From: Allomuricauda sp. TMED12 | GTDB lineage: Bacteria; Bacteroidota; Bacteroidia; Flavobacteriales; Flavobacteriaceae | NCBI GenBank assembly: GCA_002167435.2 | Contig: NHBR02000142.1 | Coordinates: 3,489-53,060, forward strand | DNA: 49,572 nt | Direction of reading: 5' to 3' | Shown here: piece after piece, positions 16,219-25,300 of the stretch | How positions within the stretch are numbered: position 1 is the first letter of the stretch | How the letters are laid out: each line of letters opens with the position of its first letter | Made by a program: the position numbers and the translations under genes | The notes under the pieces: generated by a model | What the model was told of the DNA's origin: nothing | Seen by the model: only the letters and a program-made list of their open reading frames with translations | The model's database searches: none

Positions 16219-16255
16219 AATGTCGCAAATGATGTCAATATTTGCGACATTTTTT
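16219..16255 (+). terminator. Intrinsic terminator after NTF2-like gene
   Basis: AATGTCGCAAAT (16219-16230) and ATTTGCGACATT (16240-16251) form a perfect 12-bp stem with a 9-nt loop, followed by a T run. An A run just before it (16211-16217) would allow termination on the other strand too. It separates the cargo block from the HipBST operon. Confidence 0.85.
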
Positions 16256-16396
16256 ATGATGTAAAACGAATGCAAGATCAAAATCCATCCAACTATAAGA
16301 TTCAGTCTGCTAAATGTCCTTATTGACACACACTTCCAAGACACATATTCTACAACCCATGGATTTTGAACATTAATGGGTTTAATTTATGAAGGG

Positions 16397-16534
16397 AGCA
16401 CTATAATGCACTTTTGCATATATATTTAAGTTTTTAAGCTATTTTTTAATTAAAAAGTGCATTACAATACACTTTTCATTGTTTTAATCATGAAATACAT
16501 TATATTTGCACTAAAAAGAGCAATATAATGCACC
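16397..16534 (+). promoter_or_regulatory. Three HipB-type operator repeats before hipBST
   Basis: AGCACTATAATGCACT (16397-16412) and AGCAATATAATGCACC (16519-16534) agree at 14 of 16 bases. AGTGCATTACAATACACT (16456-16473) carries the same AGTGCATTA core in reverse and is itself a near-palindrome. The third site overlaps the ATG of hipB at 16528. The arrangement is that of an autorepressed toxin-antitoxin promoter bound by the HTH antitoxin, possibly with looping between sites. The 436-nt interval 16092-16527 holds only this and the terminator. Confidence 0.65.
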
Positions 16535-16740
16535 CTGATAAGTTAGGAAAGACCATAAAGAACCGAAGGGAGATACTTGCCATCACACAAAAAGATTTGG
16601 CGGAACTTTCCGGTATGGGACTGCGCACACTGAAAGCCATTGAAAATGGAAAGTCCAATCCAACCCTCGAAACGTTGAACAAACTCATGGATGTACTTGG
16701 GTTGGAATTCAGCATTGACGTGCGAAAACCTAAATTCTGA
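16528..16740 (+). CDS. hipB: HipB-like XRE-family antitoxin/repressor
   Basis: A 70-residue helix-turn-helix protein. The XRE fold reads TIKNRREILAITQKDLAELS then GLRTLKAIENGKSNPTLETL, the standard turn and recognition helix, ending LGLEFSIDVRKPKF, a dimerizing strand typical of HipB. It is first of three tightly packed genes (3-nt gap to the next). It would repress the operon through the repeats upstream and its own start region. Confidence 0.92.
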   Translation: MHPDKLGKTIKNRREILAITQKDLAELSGMGLRTLKAIENGKSNPTLETLNKLMDVLGLEFSIDVRKPKF

Positions 16741-16743
16741 TAA

Positions 16744-17079
16744 ATGAGGATAGCGGAAGTCTATAGAAACGGGGAACTCGCAGGATTGCTCACTGAGCAT
16801 TCGGCCAACAATTATGAGTTTACCTATGATGATAACTGGTTCATGGATGATAACAAGCCAGCTATAAGCTTGACATTGCCCAAAACGAAAAAGACCCATC
16901 ATTCCCAATACCTTTTCCCATTCTTTTTCAATATGCTATCGGAGGGCGTCAACAAAAAACTCCAATGCCGACAATTGCGAATCGATGAAAGGGACAGTTT
17001 TGGCCTATTGATGGCCACGGCAAAGAATGACACCATAGGCGCCATAACGGTGCAGCAAATCCATAACGAAAAACCATGA
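16744..17079 (+). CDS. hipS: HipS-like protein (HipA N-terminal subdomain 1)
   Basis: A 111-residue protein equal to the N-terminal subdomain of HipA kinases: MRIAEVYRNGELAGLLTEH opens with the typical small sheet, followed by FTYDDNWFMD, and PFFFNMLSEGV closes it. In full-length HipA this part is fused to the kinase. Here it is separate, as in the tripartite HipBST systems in which HipS, rather than HipB, neutralises the toxin. Its TGA overlaps the next ATG by 4 nt (ATGA), so the two are translationally coupled. Confidence 0.88.
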   Translation: MRIAEVYRNGELAGLLTEHSANNYEFTYDDNWFMDDNKPAISLTLPKTKKTHHSQYLFPFFFNMLSEGVNKKLQCRQLRIDERDSFGLLMATAKNDTIGAITVQQIHNEKP

Positions 17080-18083
17080 GTATCCCCAAAATAGCATACT
17101 GCCCTGGAACTCTGGCCGAAGGTTTCACAACCTACAGTCAGAATTGCCTCAACCGTGTTTTCGAAGGGAGAAAGGTAAGCCATATCCTACCCTATGACCC
17201 TCCAGCGGAAAGTGAGGAGGTGGCAGAGAAGTTCCAGGAAAACCGCAAACGGATTTCCATATCCGGGGTCCAGGAAAAACTCTCCATGGTCCTTGAAAAA
17301 AATAAACTGCGTTTGACAGAGGAAGGGGAACAGGGCACATACATCCTGAAACCCATCCCCAGGGATCTCAAAAAGGTCGACCAGATACCGGCCAATGAAC
17401 ATTTGACAATGCAGATTGCCCGACAGGTCTTTGGGATACATACCGCCGAGAATGCATTGATATTTTTCAATAATGGTGAACCTGCCTACATAACAAAACG
17501 TTTTGATGTCAAAGAAGATGGTTCCAAACTTGGGTTGGAGGATTTTGCTTCCTTAGCGGGGAAGACTTCCGAAATGGACGGTGACGAATACAAATACAAA
17601 TACAACTACGAGGAGATCGGCGAGTTGATCAGAAGATATGTCCCTGCATATAGGGTCGAGTTGGAGAAGTATTTCCAATTGGTGGTTTTCAACTATCTGT
17701 TCTCCAATGGGGACGCCCATTTGAAAAACTTTTCATTGCTCGAAACCCCGAATGGTGATTACACCCTTAGCCCATCCTATGATTTGATCAATACCAGAAT
17801 CCACGTAAATGACAGGGATTTTGCCTTGGATGGCGGATTGTTCAAGGATGTTTTTGAATCTGAAGAGGTCAAGACCAATGGACGTGTCGGACTACATGAT
17901 TTCGAAGAGTTCGGTAGAAGGTTGGGTATCATGGAGCCACGTATGGCAAGACTGTTGAAGCCTTTCCGCCAACAACAAGACCTTGTGGAGACCTTGATTC
18001 AACGATCTTTCCTGAACCCGGAAACCAAGCATTTTTATCTAAATGAGTATGTGTTTCGCTGTGGACAGCTCAATATAACTTGA
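17076..18083 (+). CDS. hipT: HipT-like serine/threonine kinase toxin
   Basis: A 335-residue HipA-type kinase lacking the N-terminal subdomain. The Ser-rich gate loop SISGVQEKLS lies at 61-70 (Ser61 and Ser63 are candidate autophosphorylation sites), the ATP-binding lysine is in TYILKP near 92, the catalytic Asp is Asp213 in NGDAHLKN and the metal-binding Asp is Asp236 in YDLINT. In the studied E. coli HipBST system HipT phosphorylates tryptophanyl-tRNA synthetase and HipA phosphorylates glutamyl-tRNA synthetase; the target here is unknown. The location between cargo and integrase suits an element-stabilising toxin-antitoxin module. Confidence 0.9.
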   Translation: MSIPKIAYCPGTLAEGFTTYSQNCLNRVFEGRKVSHILPYDPPAESEEVAEKFQENRKRISISGVQEKLSMVLEKNKLRLTEEGEQGTYILKPIPRDLKKVDQIPANEHLTMQIARQVFGIHTAENALIFFNNGEPAYITKRFDVKEDGSKLGLEDFASLAGKTSEMDGDEYKYKYNYEEIGELIRRYVPAYRVELEKYFQLVVFNYLFSNGDAHLKNFSLLETPNGDYTLSPSYDLINTRIHVNDRDFALDGGLFKDVFESEEVKTNGRVGLHDFEEFGRRLGIMEPRMARLLKPFRQQQDLVETLIQRSFLNPETKHFYLNEYVFRCGQLNIT

Positions 18084-18127
18084 TGGAAACCATGCTCATG
18101 AATCAATCGATTGGTACATTGGAATAC

Positions 18128-19384
18128 CTACCATCCGGTCGCAAAATCACTATCACTTTCAGAATTATTTCTGAGTACGGAACGAAGTCCTTCCATATCC
18201 GAACTGATTTTATCCTCTAAAACCCGGGCATAAACCTGTGTCGTTGTGATCTTGGTATGGCCCAATAACTTGGATACAGTGGCAATGGGAACCCCGTTGG
18301 AAAGGGTGACCGTAGTAGCAAAAGTATGGCGGGCGGAATGGAATGTCAGGTTTTTATCTATACCTATCCGTTTTGCAACTTCTTTGATATAGGTGTTCAT
18401 TTTTTGGTTCACAAAAACGGGCAAAAGGTTGTCCTTCCCTGTGCCGGGAGCATCCTTATATCGTTCCAAGATCAGCATCGCCTCTTCCAACAAGGGAATC
18501 CGAAGTGGATAATTGGTCTTGGTCCGTTGCAAGAACAGCCAGAACCTGCCATCAATGCCACGAACCACGTTGCCACTTTTCAATTTTTTGACATCACTAT
18601 AGGACAGGCCCGTGTAACAGGAGAACACAAAGACATCCCTTACGATACGATGGCCTTCCTCGGGAACAAAAGCTTTGATCAAGGATTCAAGTTCGTGCTT
18701 TTCCAAAAACTCACTTTTGTGTTTGTGGAACTTCAATTTGTATCTGGCAAAGGGGTTTTTGTCCAACCATTCCAGATCGAGGGCAAGGTTCATCAGCTTC
18801 TTTAAACGGGCTAGATGTTTCATGATCCCATTATTGTTCAATGAATTTGAACGTTGCAGGGATGGACCCTTACGAAGGAATTGCTCAAAATCGATAATAA
18901 AACTATACCTCATATGGCGAAGGTAGATATCTCCGGTCTTTTGCTGTTTCAATAAAAACTTCTTGAGATAATTCTCCGTGGTGTAGTAATTTTTAAGGGT
19001 TCCCGGCCTTAAGGTACCCTCCATATTTTCATTGTGATAGCTCACCAATTGGAGCAAAGTTTTGTGTCGGGTATCCACCCCGACGAATCTCGCTTTAATC
19101 GATTGTGCCGTAACCAACTCAAAATCAGACGTCAATTGTTTATGACAGGCCAATAACTTGGCATGTACCTCGTCCAAATAGTCGTTCAATTGCTTCCCTT
19201 GGGAGGTCCTGGCAACGGTTTTACTGGCCTCCGGATCCCATAAGGTAACTTTTGTTTTACGTTTCAAACTGATTTCTGCACGCTTTCCATCCACGGTTAT
19301 CCGCGCATAAATTGGTGCAAAACCATCTTTTTCTTTGGCCAAATTGAGCCAAAAGAGGATACTAAAAGTTCTTGAAGTGCCCAT
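18128..19384 (-). CDS. Tyrosine recombinase (CTnDOT-like integrase)
   Basis: A 418-residue integrase. Residues 1-100 hold the N-terminal arm-binding domain (SILFWLNLAKEKDG, VDGKRAEISLKRK), about 105-215 the SAM-like core-binding domain, and 225-395 the catalytic domain. Catalytic residues: box II His349 and Arg352 (HSARHTF), His376 (LLGHTK), nucleophile Tyr385 (QVYARV). In box I the expected Arg is Ser261 (SCYTGLSYSD); the same substitution is known in IntDOT of CTnDOT, so it does not imply inactivity. The gene reads away from tRNA-Pro, 229 nt from the tRNA 3' end, as in elements that insert into tRNA genes. Sequence upstream holds direct repeats. Confidence 0.93.
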   Translation of the reverse strand: MGTSRTFSILFWLNLAKEKDGFAPIYARITVDGKRAEISLKRKTKVTLWDPEASKTVARTSQGKQLNDYLDEVHAKLLACHKQLTSDFELVTAQSIKARFVGVDTRHKTLLQLVSYHNENMEGTLRPGTLKNYYTTENYLKKFLLKQQKTGDIYLRHMRYSFIIDFEQFLRKGPSLQRSNSLNNNGIMKHLARLKKLMNLALDLEWLDKNPFARYKLKFHKHKSEFLEKHELESLIKAFVPEEGHRIVRDVFVFSCYTGLSYSDVKKLKSGNVVRGIDGRFWLFLQRTKTNYPLRIPLLEEAMLILERYKDAPGTGKDNLLPVFVNQKMNTYIKEVAKRIGIDKNLTFHSARHTFATTVTLSNGVPIATVSKLLGHTKITTTQVYARVLEDKISSDMEGLRSVLRNNSESDSDFATGW

Positions 19385-19518
19385 AGACTCTCACTTTAGG
19401 TGAATACTCGATTTTGTTTTGAAAGTCAAATCGAGATGAAAGTCAAATGCTAAAGAGTTACCAAAGTAGCGAAAAAAATCAGTCAAAAAAAGGTAACCGA
19501 ATAGGTAACTTTTGTTTT
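19243..19518. repeat. 16-bp direct repeat inside and upstream of the integrase gene
   Basis: AGGTAACTTTTGTTTT is found at 19243-19258 within the integrase N-terminal coding region and again, exactly, at 19503-19518 in the intergenic region, 260 bp apart. GGTAAC also appears at 19485. They could be arm-type integrase sites. The low-complexity TTTTGTTTT part makes chance likelier than the length suggests. Confidence 0.4.
19422..19450. repeat. Direct repeats AAAGTCAAAT(CGA) upstream of integrase
   Basis: AAAGTCAAATCGA at 19422-19434 repeats the 13-mer seen twice upstream of the mobilization operon; a partial copy AAAGTCAAATGC follows at 19439-19450, 17 bp later. They lie 38-66 nt before the integrase start, where an operator or an excisionase/integrase arm site would be expected. 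The rest of 19385-19612 is AT-rich and holds no gene. Confidence 0.6.
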
Positions 19519-19612
19519 GGTTTTAAAGCCAATCAAATGAAATCAAAAAAAATGTAATTCTTTGAAAATCATCTGATTGACTTTTTATTGGGTTCCTATA
19601 AAACCCATTTCG

Positions 19613-19686
19613 TCGGGATGACTGGATTCGAACCAGCGACCACGCGCACCCCATGCGCGTACGCTACCAGACTGCGCCACATCCCG
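19613..19686 (-). tRNA. tRNA-Pro (anticodon GGG)
   Basis: The minus strand folds into a complete 74-nt cloverleaf: acceptor stem CGGGATG with CATCCCG, D-arm containing GCGCAGTCTGGTAGCG, anticodon stem CGCGC/GCGCG with loop ATGGGGT, and T-arm GCTGGTTCGAATCCAGT. The anticodon GGG lies at 19650-19652. CCA is not encoded. The integrase lies beyond its 3' end, so the tRNA probably is the attachment gene; the 3' end would be restored by the element. Confidence 0.97.
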
Positions 19687-19940
19687 AAAAGGGACTGCAA
19701 AAATATAAATTTTGGCAACAATTGAACATAAACTGTATAAAACTTTTATCGTTTTTCAACTCTTTGATTTATTCACATGCCTTAAAGCTCATTATACTAA
19801 CAAGCAGAATGTCCTAAAAATCACTTAAATCACTACTCTAGGGCACCAATCCATCCTTTAGACAGATGATTCTCGTCATTGTTTTAGCCAATGAAACTTC
19901 ATAGTTTCCATATCCTATAAAAAGTTCCAAGTAAAGAATA

Positions 19941-20597
19941 ATGTTCACAAAAGAAATAAACATTAATGTAAAAGATACCACTTTGGAAGGCAACCTTACC
20001 ATACCTGCCAATCCAAAGGGTTTGGTTATTTTTTCCCATGGAAGTGGTAGTAGTCGATTTAGTCCAAGAAATAACTTTGTAGCCAATATTCTTCAAACCA
20101 AGGGAATAGCCACGTTGCTTTTTGACCTGTTGACCGAGCGAGAGGATAGCATTTATCAAAACAGGTTTGATATCAATAAACTAACCAAACGGCTTATCGA
20201 AACCACTCAATGGGCTTATTATCAGAATGGTATCTTAAAATTACCCATAGGATATTTTGGAGCTAGTACGGGAGCAGCTTCTGCTCTTCGGGCCGCAGCT
20301 TTTTTTGGAAACTCCATAAGTGCAGTAGTCTCCCGTGGAGGAAGGCCCGACCTTGCCCTTGATCAACTTAATGAGGTGAAAGCACCTACTCTATTAATTG
20401 TAGGCGGCCTTGATACCGAAGTAATTTGGCTCAACCAAAAAGCCTATGAACAACTTGAATGTCAAAAGAAAATGGAAATTGTTCCCGGTGCGAGCCACTT
20501 GTTCGAAGAGCCGGGAAAACTTGAATCCGTTGCTGACTTGGCAGCTGAATGGTTTGATAAATGGTTCAAAAAAACAAAAGAAGATGTTTCAGGATAG
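19941..20597 (+). CDS. Dienelactone-hydrolase-like alpha/beta hydrolase
   Basis: A 218-residue cytoplasmic protein. LVIFSHGSGSSR is the oxyanion region; the nucleophile elbow is reduced to GASTGA (serine near 112), the acid is Asp in GGLDTEV and the base His in GASHLFEE. The pattern is that of short dienelactone-hydrolase-type proteins. Its last 14 nt overlap the start of a phosphoribosyltransferase gene; in some bacteria these two domains occur as one fused protein, so the products may act together. No pathway can be given. Confidence 0.87.
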   Translation: MFTKEININVKDTTLEGNLTIPANPKGLVIFSHGSGSSRFSPRNNFVANILQTKGIATLLFDLLTEREDSIYQNRFDINKLTKRLIETTQWAYYQNGILKLPIGYFGASTGAASALRAAAFFGNSISAVVSRGGRPDLALDQLNEVKAPTLLIVGGLDTEVIWLNQKAYEQLECQKKMEIVPGASHLFEEPGKLESVADLAAEWFDKWFKKTKEDVSG

Positions 20598-21219
20598 AAT
20601 GGATGCCGGACTACAATTGGCGGACAATTTACAGCAGTTTAAAGATAAGAATGTTGTTGTACTTGCCATTCCAAGGGGTGGATTGCCCTTAGGTGCCATT
20701 GTTGCACAGTCCCTACATGCGCCATTGGATGTTGCGCTCTCTAAAAAAATAGGTCACCCATACAACAAGGAGTATGCTATTGGAGCAGTAAGTTTGGACG
20801 ATAGAATTCTAAGTGATTTACCCAATATAGATAAAACATATATTTCTCGGGAAACCGAAATAATAAGACAAAAACTGAGAAAAAGGTATGACCAATACTA
20901 CCAAAATAGTTCGCCCTTGGATTTAATGGGAAAAACCGTAATCATCTTAGATGATGGGGTAGCCACCGGAAACACCATTAAAATAACAGCTCAAATGGTG
21001 CATAAAAAACGCCCTGAAAAAGTTATTGTGGCCATCCCCGTAGCTCCAACGAGAGCCGTTGAAAACATGAAATCATCTAACTATATTGATGAAGTAATCT
21101 GTTTGGAAACTCCATATAATTTCCATGCGGTGGGTCAGTTTTATAATGAGTTCAATGAAGTTACCGATGAAGTGGCCATCCAATTACTGGAAAAAACACG
21201 CAAGGCCTACAAATCTTGA
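20584..21219 (+). CDS. Predicted phosphoribosyltransferase (COG1926-type)
   Basis: From the ATG at 20584 the protein is 211 residues. The PRPP-binding loop is VIILDDGVATGNTIK (residues about 118-132), and an N-terminal VVVLAIPRGGLPLGAIVA segment is the usual second loop. A longer frame begins at 20446 but is inside the hydrolase gene. It overlaps the upstream alpha/beta hydrolase by 14 nt. The substrate of this family is not known. A terminator for the convergent dodecin gene lies beyond its end. Confidence 0.9.
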   Translation: MFQDRMDAGLQLADNLQQFKDKNVVVLAIPRGGLPLGAIVAQSLHAPLDVALSKKIGHPYNKEYAIGAVSLDDRILSDLPNIDKTYISRETEIIRQKLRKRYDQYYQNSSPLDLMGKTVIILDDGVATGNTIKITAQMVHKKRPEKVIVAIPVAPTRAVENMKSSNYIDEVICLETPYNFHAVGQFYNEFNEVTDEVAIQLLEKTRKAYKS

Positions 21220-21266
21220 AACTTACTATGACGTTTTAACAAAATGGTTTTCTTACCATTCAAAAC

Positions 21267-21306
21267 AAAAAAAATATGGTCCAAACAAAATTTTGTTTGG
21301 ACCATA
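21267..21306 (-). terminator. Intrinsic terminator of dodecin gene (perfect palindrome)
   Basis: TATGGTCCAAACAAAA (21275-21290) and TTTTGTTTGGACCATA (21291-21306) form a perfect 32-nt palindrome. On the minus strand the hairpin is followed by eight T (A run at 21267-21274). It is 20 nt past the dodecin stop and also faces the phosphoribosyltransferase gene, so it could stop transcription from both sides. Confidence 0.88.
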
Positions 21307-21325
21307 TCCTTTGAAAGCAAAAGTC

Positions 21326-21532
21326 CTAATCATTGACAATACCGAAAGTAACCTTGGCATTGACACGATATTCCGAAATCTTACTTTCCTTAACGCTAAC
21401 CTGCATATCTTGAATGTATACAGACTTAATGTTTCTTACAGATTTTGATGCCTCATCAATAATATTCTGAATAGCATCTTCAAAACTCTCGGTGGAGTTG
21501 CCTAAAATTTCAATAACTTTTAATACTGACAT
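21326..21532 (-). CDS. Dodecin-family flavin-binding protein
   Basis: A 68-residue protein with the dodecin layout: MSVLKVIEILGNSTESFEDAI, then a helix (IDEASKSVRNIKSV) and two strands ending VNAKVTFGIVND. Dodecins form dodecameric hollow shells that bind pairs of flavins, or CoA in some, for storage. The aromatic flavin stacker of archaeal dodecin (Trp36) has no clear counterpart at the expected place; Tyr of SVYIQDM may take its role. The gene stands alone with its own terminator. Confidence 0.92.
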   Translation of the reverse strand: MSVLKVIEILGNSTESFEDAIQNIIDEASKSVRNIKSVYIQDMQVSVKESKISEYRVNAKVTFGIVND

Positions 21533-21579
21533 GGTAACGAATTTTACGATTCATAAATTGATCATCCACAATTTATTTT

Positions 21580-22089
21580 CTAAAGAAAATCACCATTTTC
21601 ATCCACCTTTATCCTCAAAACCTTATCACCATTTTCCAATTTCAATTTGTATTTTTTAGTAACACCTTTATTATCATAATAATGGGTAATATAGGTATCC
21701 TTGGTAATGGTCCATTCAGGGAATCTGTCCAAAACAGCTGTCTTTACAGAATTGGGAAGGTTAACGTTTTTGAATCTTTCAGCAGTACGGATTATTTTTC
21801 CGTCCTTGTCATAGGCAGCTAAAATCTTACCCTCTGGGATATAGAAATTAATATTGTAAACGTCATAATCATCTTGATAAAATTCTGAACTCTTTACATC
21901 GAAAGCTGCTACTTTTCGTCTTAGCATTTCTACTGGTATGGAAGCTTCTTCCTGAGTATCAATGCTATTGAGGTACTTATAATTTGTGGCATACACCACT
22001 ACCTCTGATAATTCTTCTGTCTTAATGATTTGGGATTGCATTGGCACTATGAATCCCATCACAAAAAGAACCAATAATAGCTTTTTCAT
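21580..22089 (-). CDS. Secreted PepSY-like protein of unknown function
   Basis: A 169-residue exported protein. The signal peptide is MKKLLLVLFVMGFIVPMQSQ. The mature part ends in a beta-sheet-rich domain (AVLDRFPEWTITKDTYITHY and KKYKLKLENGDKVLRIKVDE), like the PepSY-like/BLIP-type repeats often found singly in Bacteroidota. It lies downstream of the giant SprB-like adhesin by 211 nt on the same strand. No specific function is assigned. Confidence 0.65.
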   Translation of the reverse strand: MKKLLLVLFVMGFIVPMQSQIIKTEELSEVVVYATNYKYLNSIDTQEEASIPVEMLRRKVAAFDVKSSEFYQDDYDVYNINFYIPEGKILAAYDKDGKIIRTAERFKNVNLPNSVKTAVLDRFPEWTITKDTYITHYYDNKGVTKKYKLKLENGDKVLRIKVDENGDFL

Positions 22090-22300
22090 GATCCTAATGT
22101 TTTAAGTTAATAACCTTACGAAAGGAATTCTGGAGCTCCATTATCCACAAACACTCGAATATACCCTACTGTTATCTGATTTACAATGATTTAAATCAGT
22201 TATATTACTTTTTATTGAGGTTAAATTAAAGGATGATGACGCAAGAAGAATCAAGTTGCACTGACTATAGAAAAATCGAAGGATTTGCCCTGAATTTTAC

Positions 22301-25300
22301 TTAGCGATATAGGGTAAAATGCCCCACGAACTTTTGCTTTTCATTGTCGTTTGCATTTACCACGTACCAATAATCACCAGTTGGCAAAGGTTTGCCCTCG
22401 TAGGTTCCGTCCCACTTTTTAACTTGGTCCAAACGGGCTACAACCCTTCCGTACCTGTCGTAAATAATTACATCGATAAATGGGAAATACTCGCGGTTTT
22501 CCGGGTACCAATAGTCATTTAGGTTATCTCCATCCGGAGTAAAGAAATTAGGCATTTCCGGCATTCCTTCAAAATTGAAAGGCATCACCAATGTGGCCTC
22601 ACAACCGTTTTGATCACGGACCATAATATTGATATTGGAATCCACATTGATGTTAAAGGTATTGACCTCGCCATAAGATTCTCCTTGGAAGAAATACTCA
22701 TAACCGCCAAATCCACCAGTTGCCATTGCAGTAACCTCATTTGGACCAGATTTTATGGCTTCCAAGGTAAGTGGTTCGTATGCTTCAATCTCGAATTCCA
22801 CAAAGGTCACACAACCATTGGCATGGTAGATGAAAACGGTGTGTTCTCCTGCGGGCAAATCTCCAAACGTTCGCTGATTGGTAGCCATCTGAATATCATC
22901 CACATCCAAGGAGAACAATAAATCGGATAGTTGAGAGTCGTCTTCAATATTTACTGTGGCAGTACTATTAGGGAATATGCCCTCGCAACCATATTCCACC
23001 ACAGGCTCAGCAACAATATCTATTCCTATGCCTATTTCTGCTATCACATTGGTTTGACAACCATTGGCATCCCTTACAAAAATAACATAGGATTCGCCTC
23101 CTTGAAGATTGTCGAAGAAAAGACTATCGTTTTGTACAAAATCGGCATCGTCGGCTGAATTTACACTAGTGTAATATGGAGCTGTTCCACCTGTAACTTC
23201 TAGCATCATGCTTCCATCTCCGTCTCCCATACAGGTTTCTGGAGTGGTTTCCACTACTCCCGCCACCAACTCCATGGGTTGGGTAATCTCTACTGTTCTT
23301 GTTATGGTACAACCTAAATCATCTTGAATAATGATATCATATGTTCTAGGTGCTAAGTCGTTAAAGGTTTTTCTATTAGGGTTAACAGAATCGTCGCCTT
23401 CAAAAAATTCGCTCAATGTATCGGAAATGGAATATCTAATCTGACCTGTTCCACCGCTGGCTTCGATAATAATTTGTCCATTCATATCCCCGGCACATAA
23501 CACAGGAACAGCTTCCAAATAATCCAACACCAATGGATCTTTGGGTTCAATCACAATCGGATCCGATATAGCCTCACAACCTCCACTCTGAGCATATACA
23601 TAATAGGTGCCCGGGTTCAGTTCCCTAAATATACCCGAGCTTTGGGCAGGACGAACAATTGTTGCTGCAGATGGCGGCAATGTATTGGAATTGACCAAGG
23701 TGTACACATAGTTACCGATTCCTCCAAAAGCTTCAGATCGTATAATCCCTGTTGCCTCTCCTGCACAATTTATTGTTGCGTTGGTCAAATCCAAGGCAAT
23801 CACCAAAGGCGCCGCTGGATCTAACGAAATTTGATTGGATTTCTCAAAAGGGCAACCATTTGAATTTTGCACATCGTATTGGAAAGGTCCTGGGTCTATG
23901 GTAATGTCTTCCGAAATTTCAACGCTGGTCATTCCTGCTCCAAATGGCATAAATGGATCTGTAGTTCCAGACCTGCGGTAAAAATAGTCCACTCCTGGCT
24001 CCGGATTGGTTACTGTAAGTTCCATTCTACCCAAATCCCCGCAACCCGGTGGTTGTAACTCAACCAATTCAGCCACTACTATCTCTGGATCCTGAATCTC
24101 AATTGGCATAGTGGTGAAGCTACAGTTCCAACCATCAAAAATGGTAATAGTATATTGTCCTGCGGATAGATTCGCAAAAGTTGCCGTAGTTTGAAGACCA
24201 CTGTTGGTACCGTCCGTAATTCTGTTTAGCTGATATAGGTAGTTTCCGGGACCTTGTCCACCGGCAACATTGTATGCTTCAATCACTGCATCATTATCAT
24301 TGTTACAGGCCAATGGGCTCACTACTTGAATATCTGCTGTTATTGGTACGGGCAATGGCAAGTTAATATCCACAGTAGATTCACATCCTCTTAAATCCCT
24401 AACATTTACGGTATAGGTATCTGTTGATAGATTTTCAAAAACTGGGTTGGTATTCGGGTAATCTACCAAAATGGTACCATCCGAAGCTACCAATTGATAC
24501 TCATAGGTTCCCCAACCTCCATCACCAGTGGCCGTGATTTCACCAAAACCTGGTACGTTACAAGTAACCGGAGAGGTCTGAATCGCATCTACTGTTAAAG
24601 GTCTATCCGGTGAGCGAACGGTGGTAACATTACTAACGGCATCGCAATATGGGGAATCCAATGCTTCAATATGTACTACCAAGTTTCCAGCCGGTACATT
24701 TGGAATGATCTCAGGAGTATTTATCGGAGCATTGGTATCAAATGTACCTGTTACCCCAGTAGATGTTTCCACACCTGCATTATCACGGGTAAACACCTCA
24801 TAATTATATACCCCACTGTAATTGTTGATTTCCAGACTAATAGACCCATCACTTCCATTAAAACAGGTTACGGGATCTACCTCAGCGATAACCGCTTCAA
24901 TGGTATTGTACTCAGGCATATTGATGGTAGTCGTCAAATACGTACAACCGCCACTGCCAACATCGGTTACGGCAAAAATGTAATCACCAGGTGTGGCAAT
25001 ATCCCAAGTAACCCTATCGGAACCACCTGAACTTCGAGCAGGTTCGGAGCCCAATGGAAGAATTTCAACTTCGTAATTTCCCGGACCTTCGTTTACAATA
25101 ATATCAATGGAACCTGTGCTAACACCAGTTCCTGAGGTATCACAAGTAATTTGATTTACGTTATAGCTAAATGTAATATCGGTAGGCGTATTGATTGTTA
25201 CGGTTGCAGTTTCCTCACAACCATTTTGGTCTCTTGCGGTCAAAATTATGGTTTGGTCCGTACCATTGTCAATTACTTCAAAAGTATTGCTGGTCTGGAA

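Noticed and set aside
20446..20583. Extended start of the phosphoribosyltransferase
   Set aside because: It lies inside the hydrolase gene in another frame; the ATG at 20584 begins the family's usual N-terminus.
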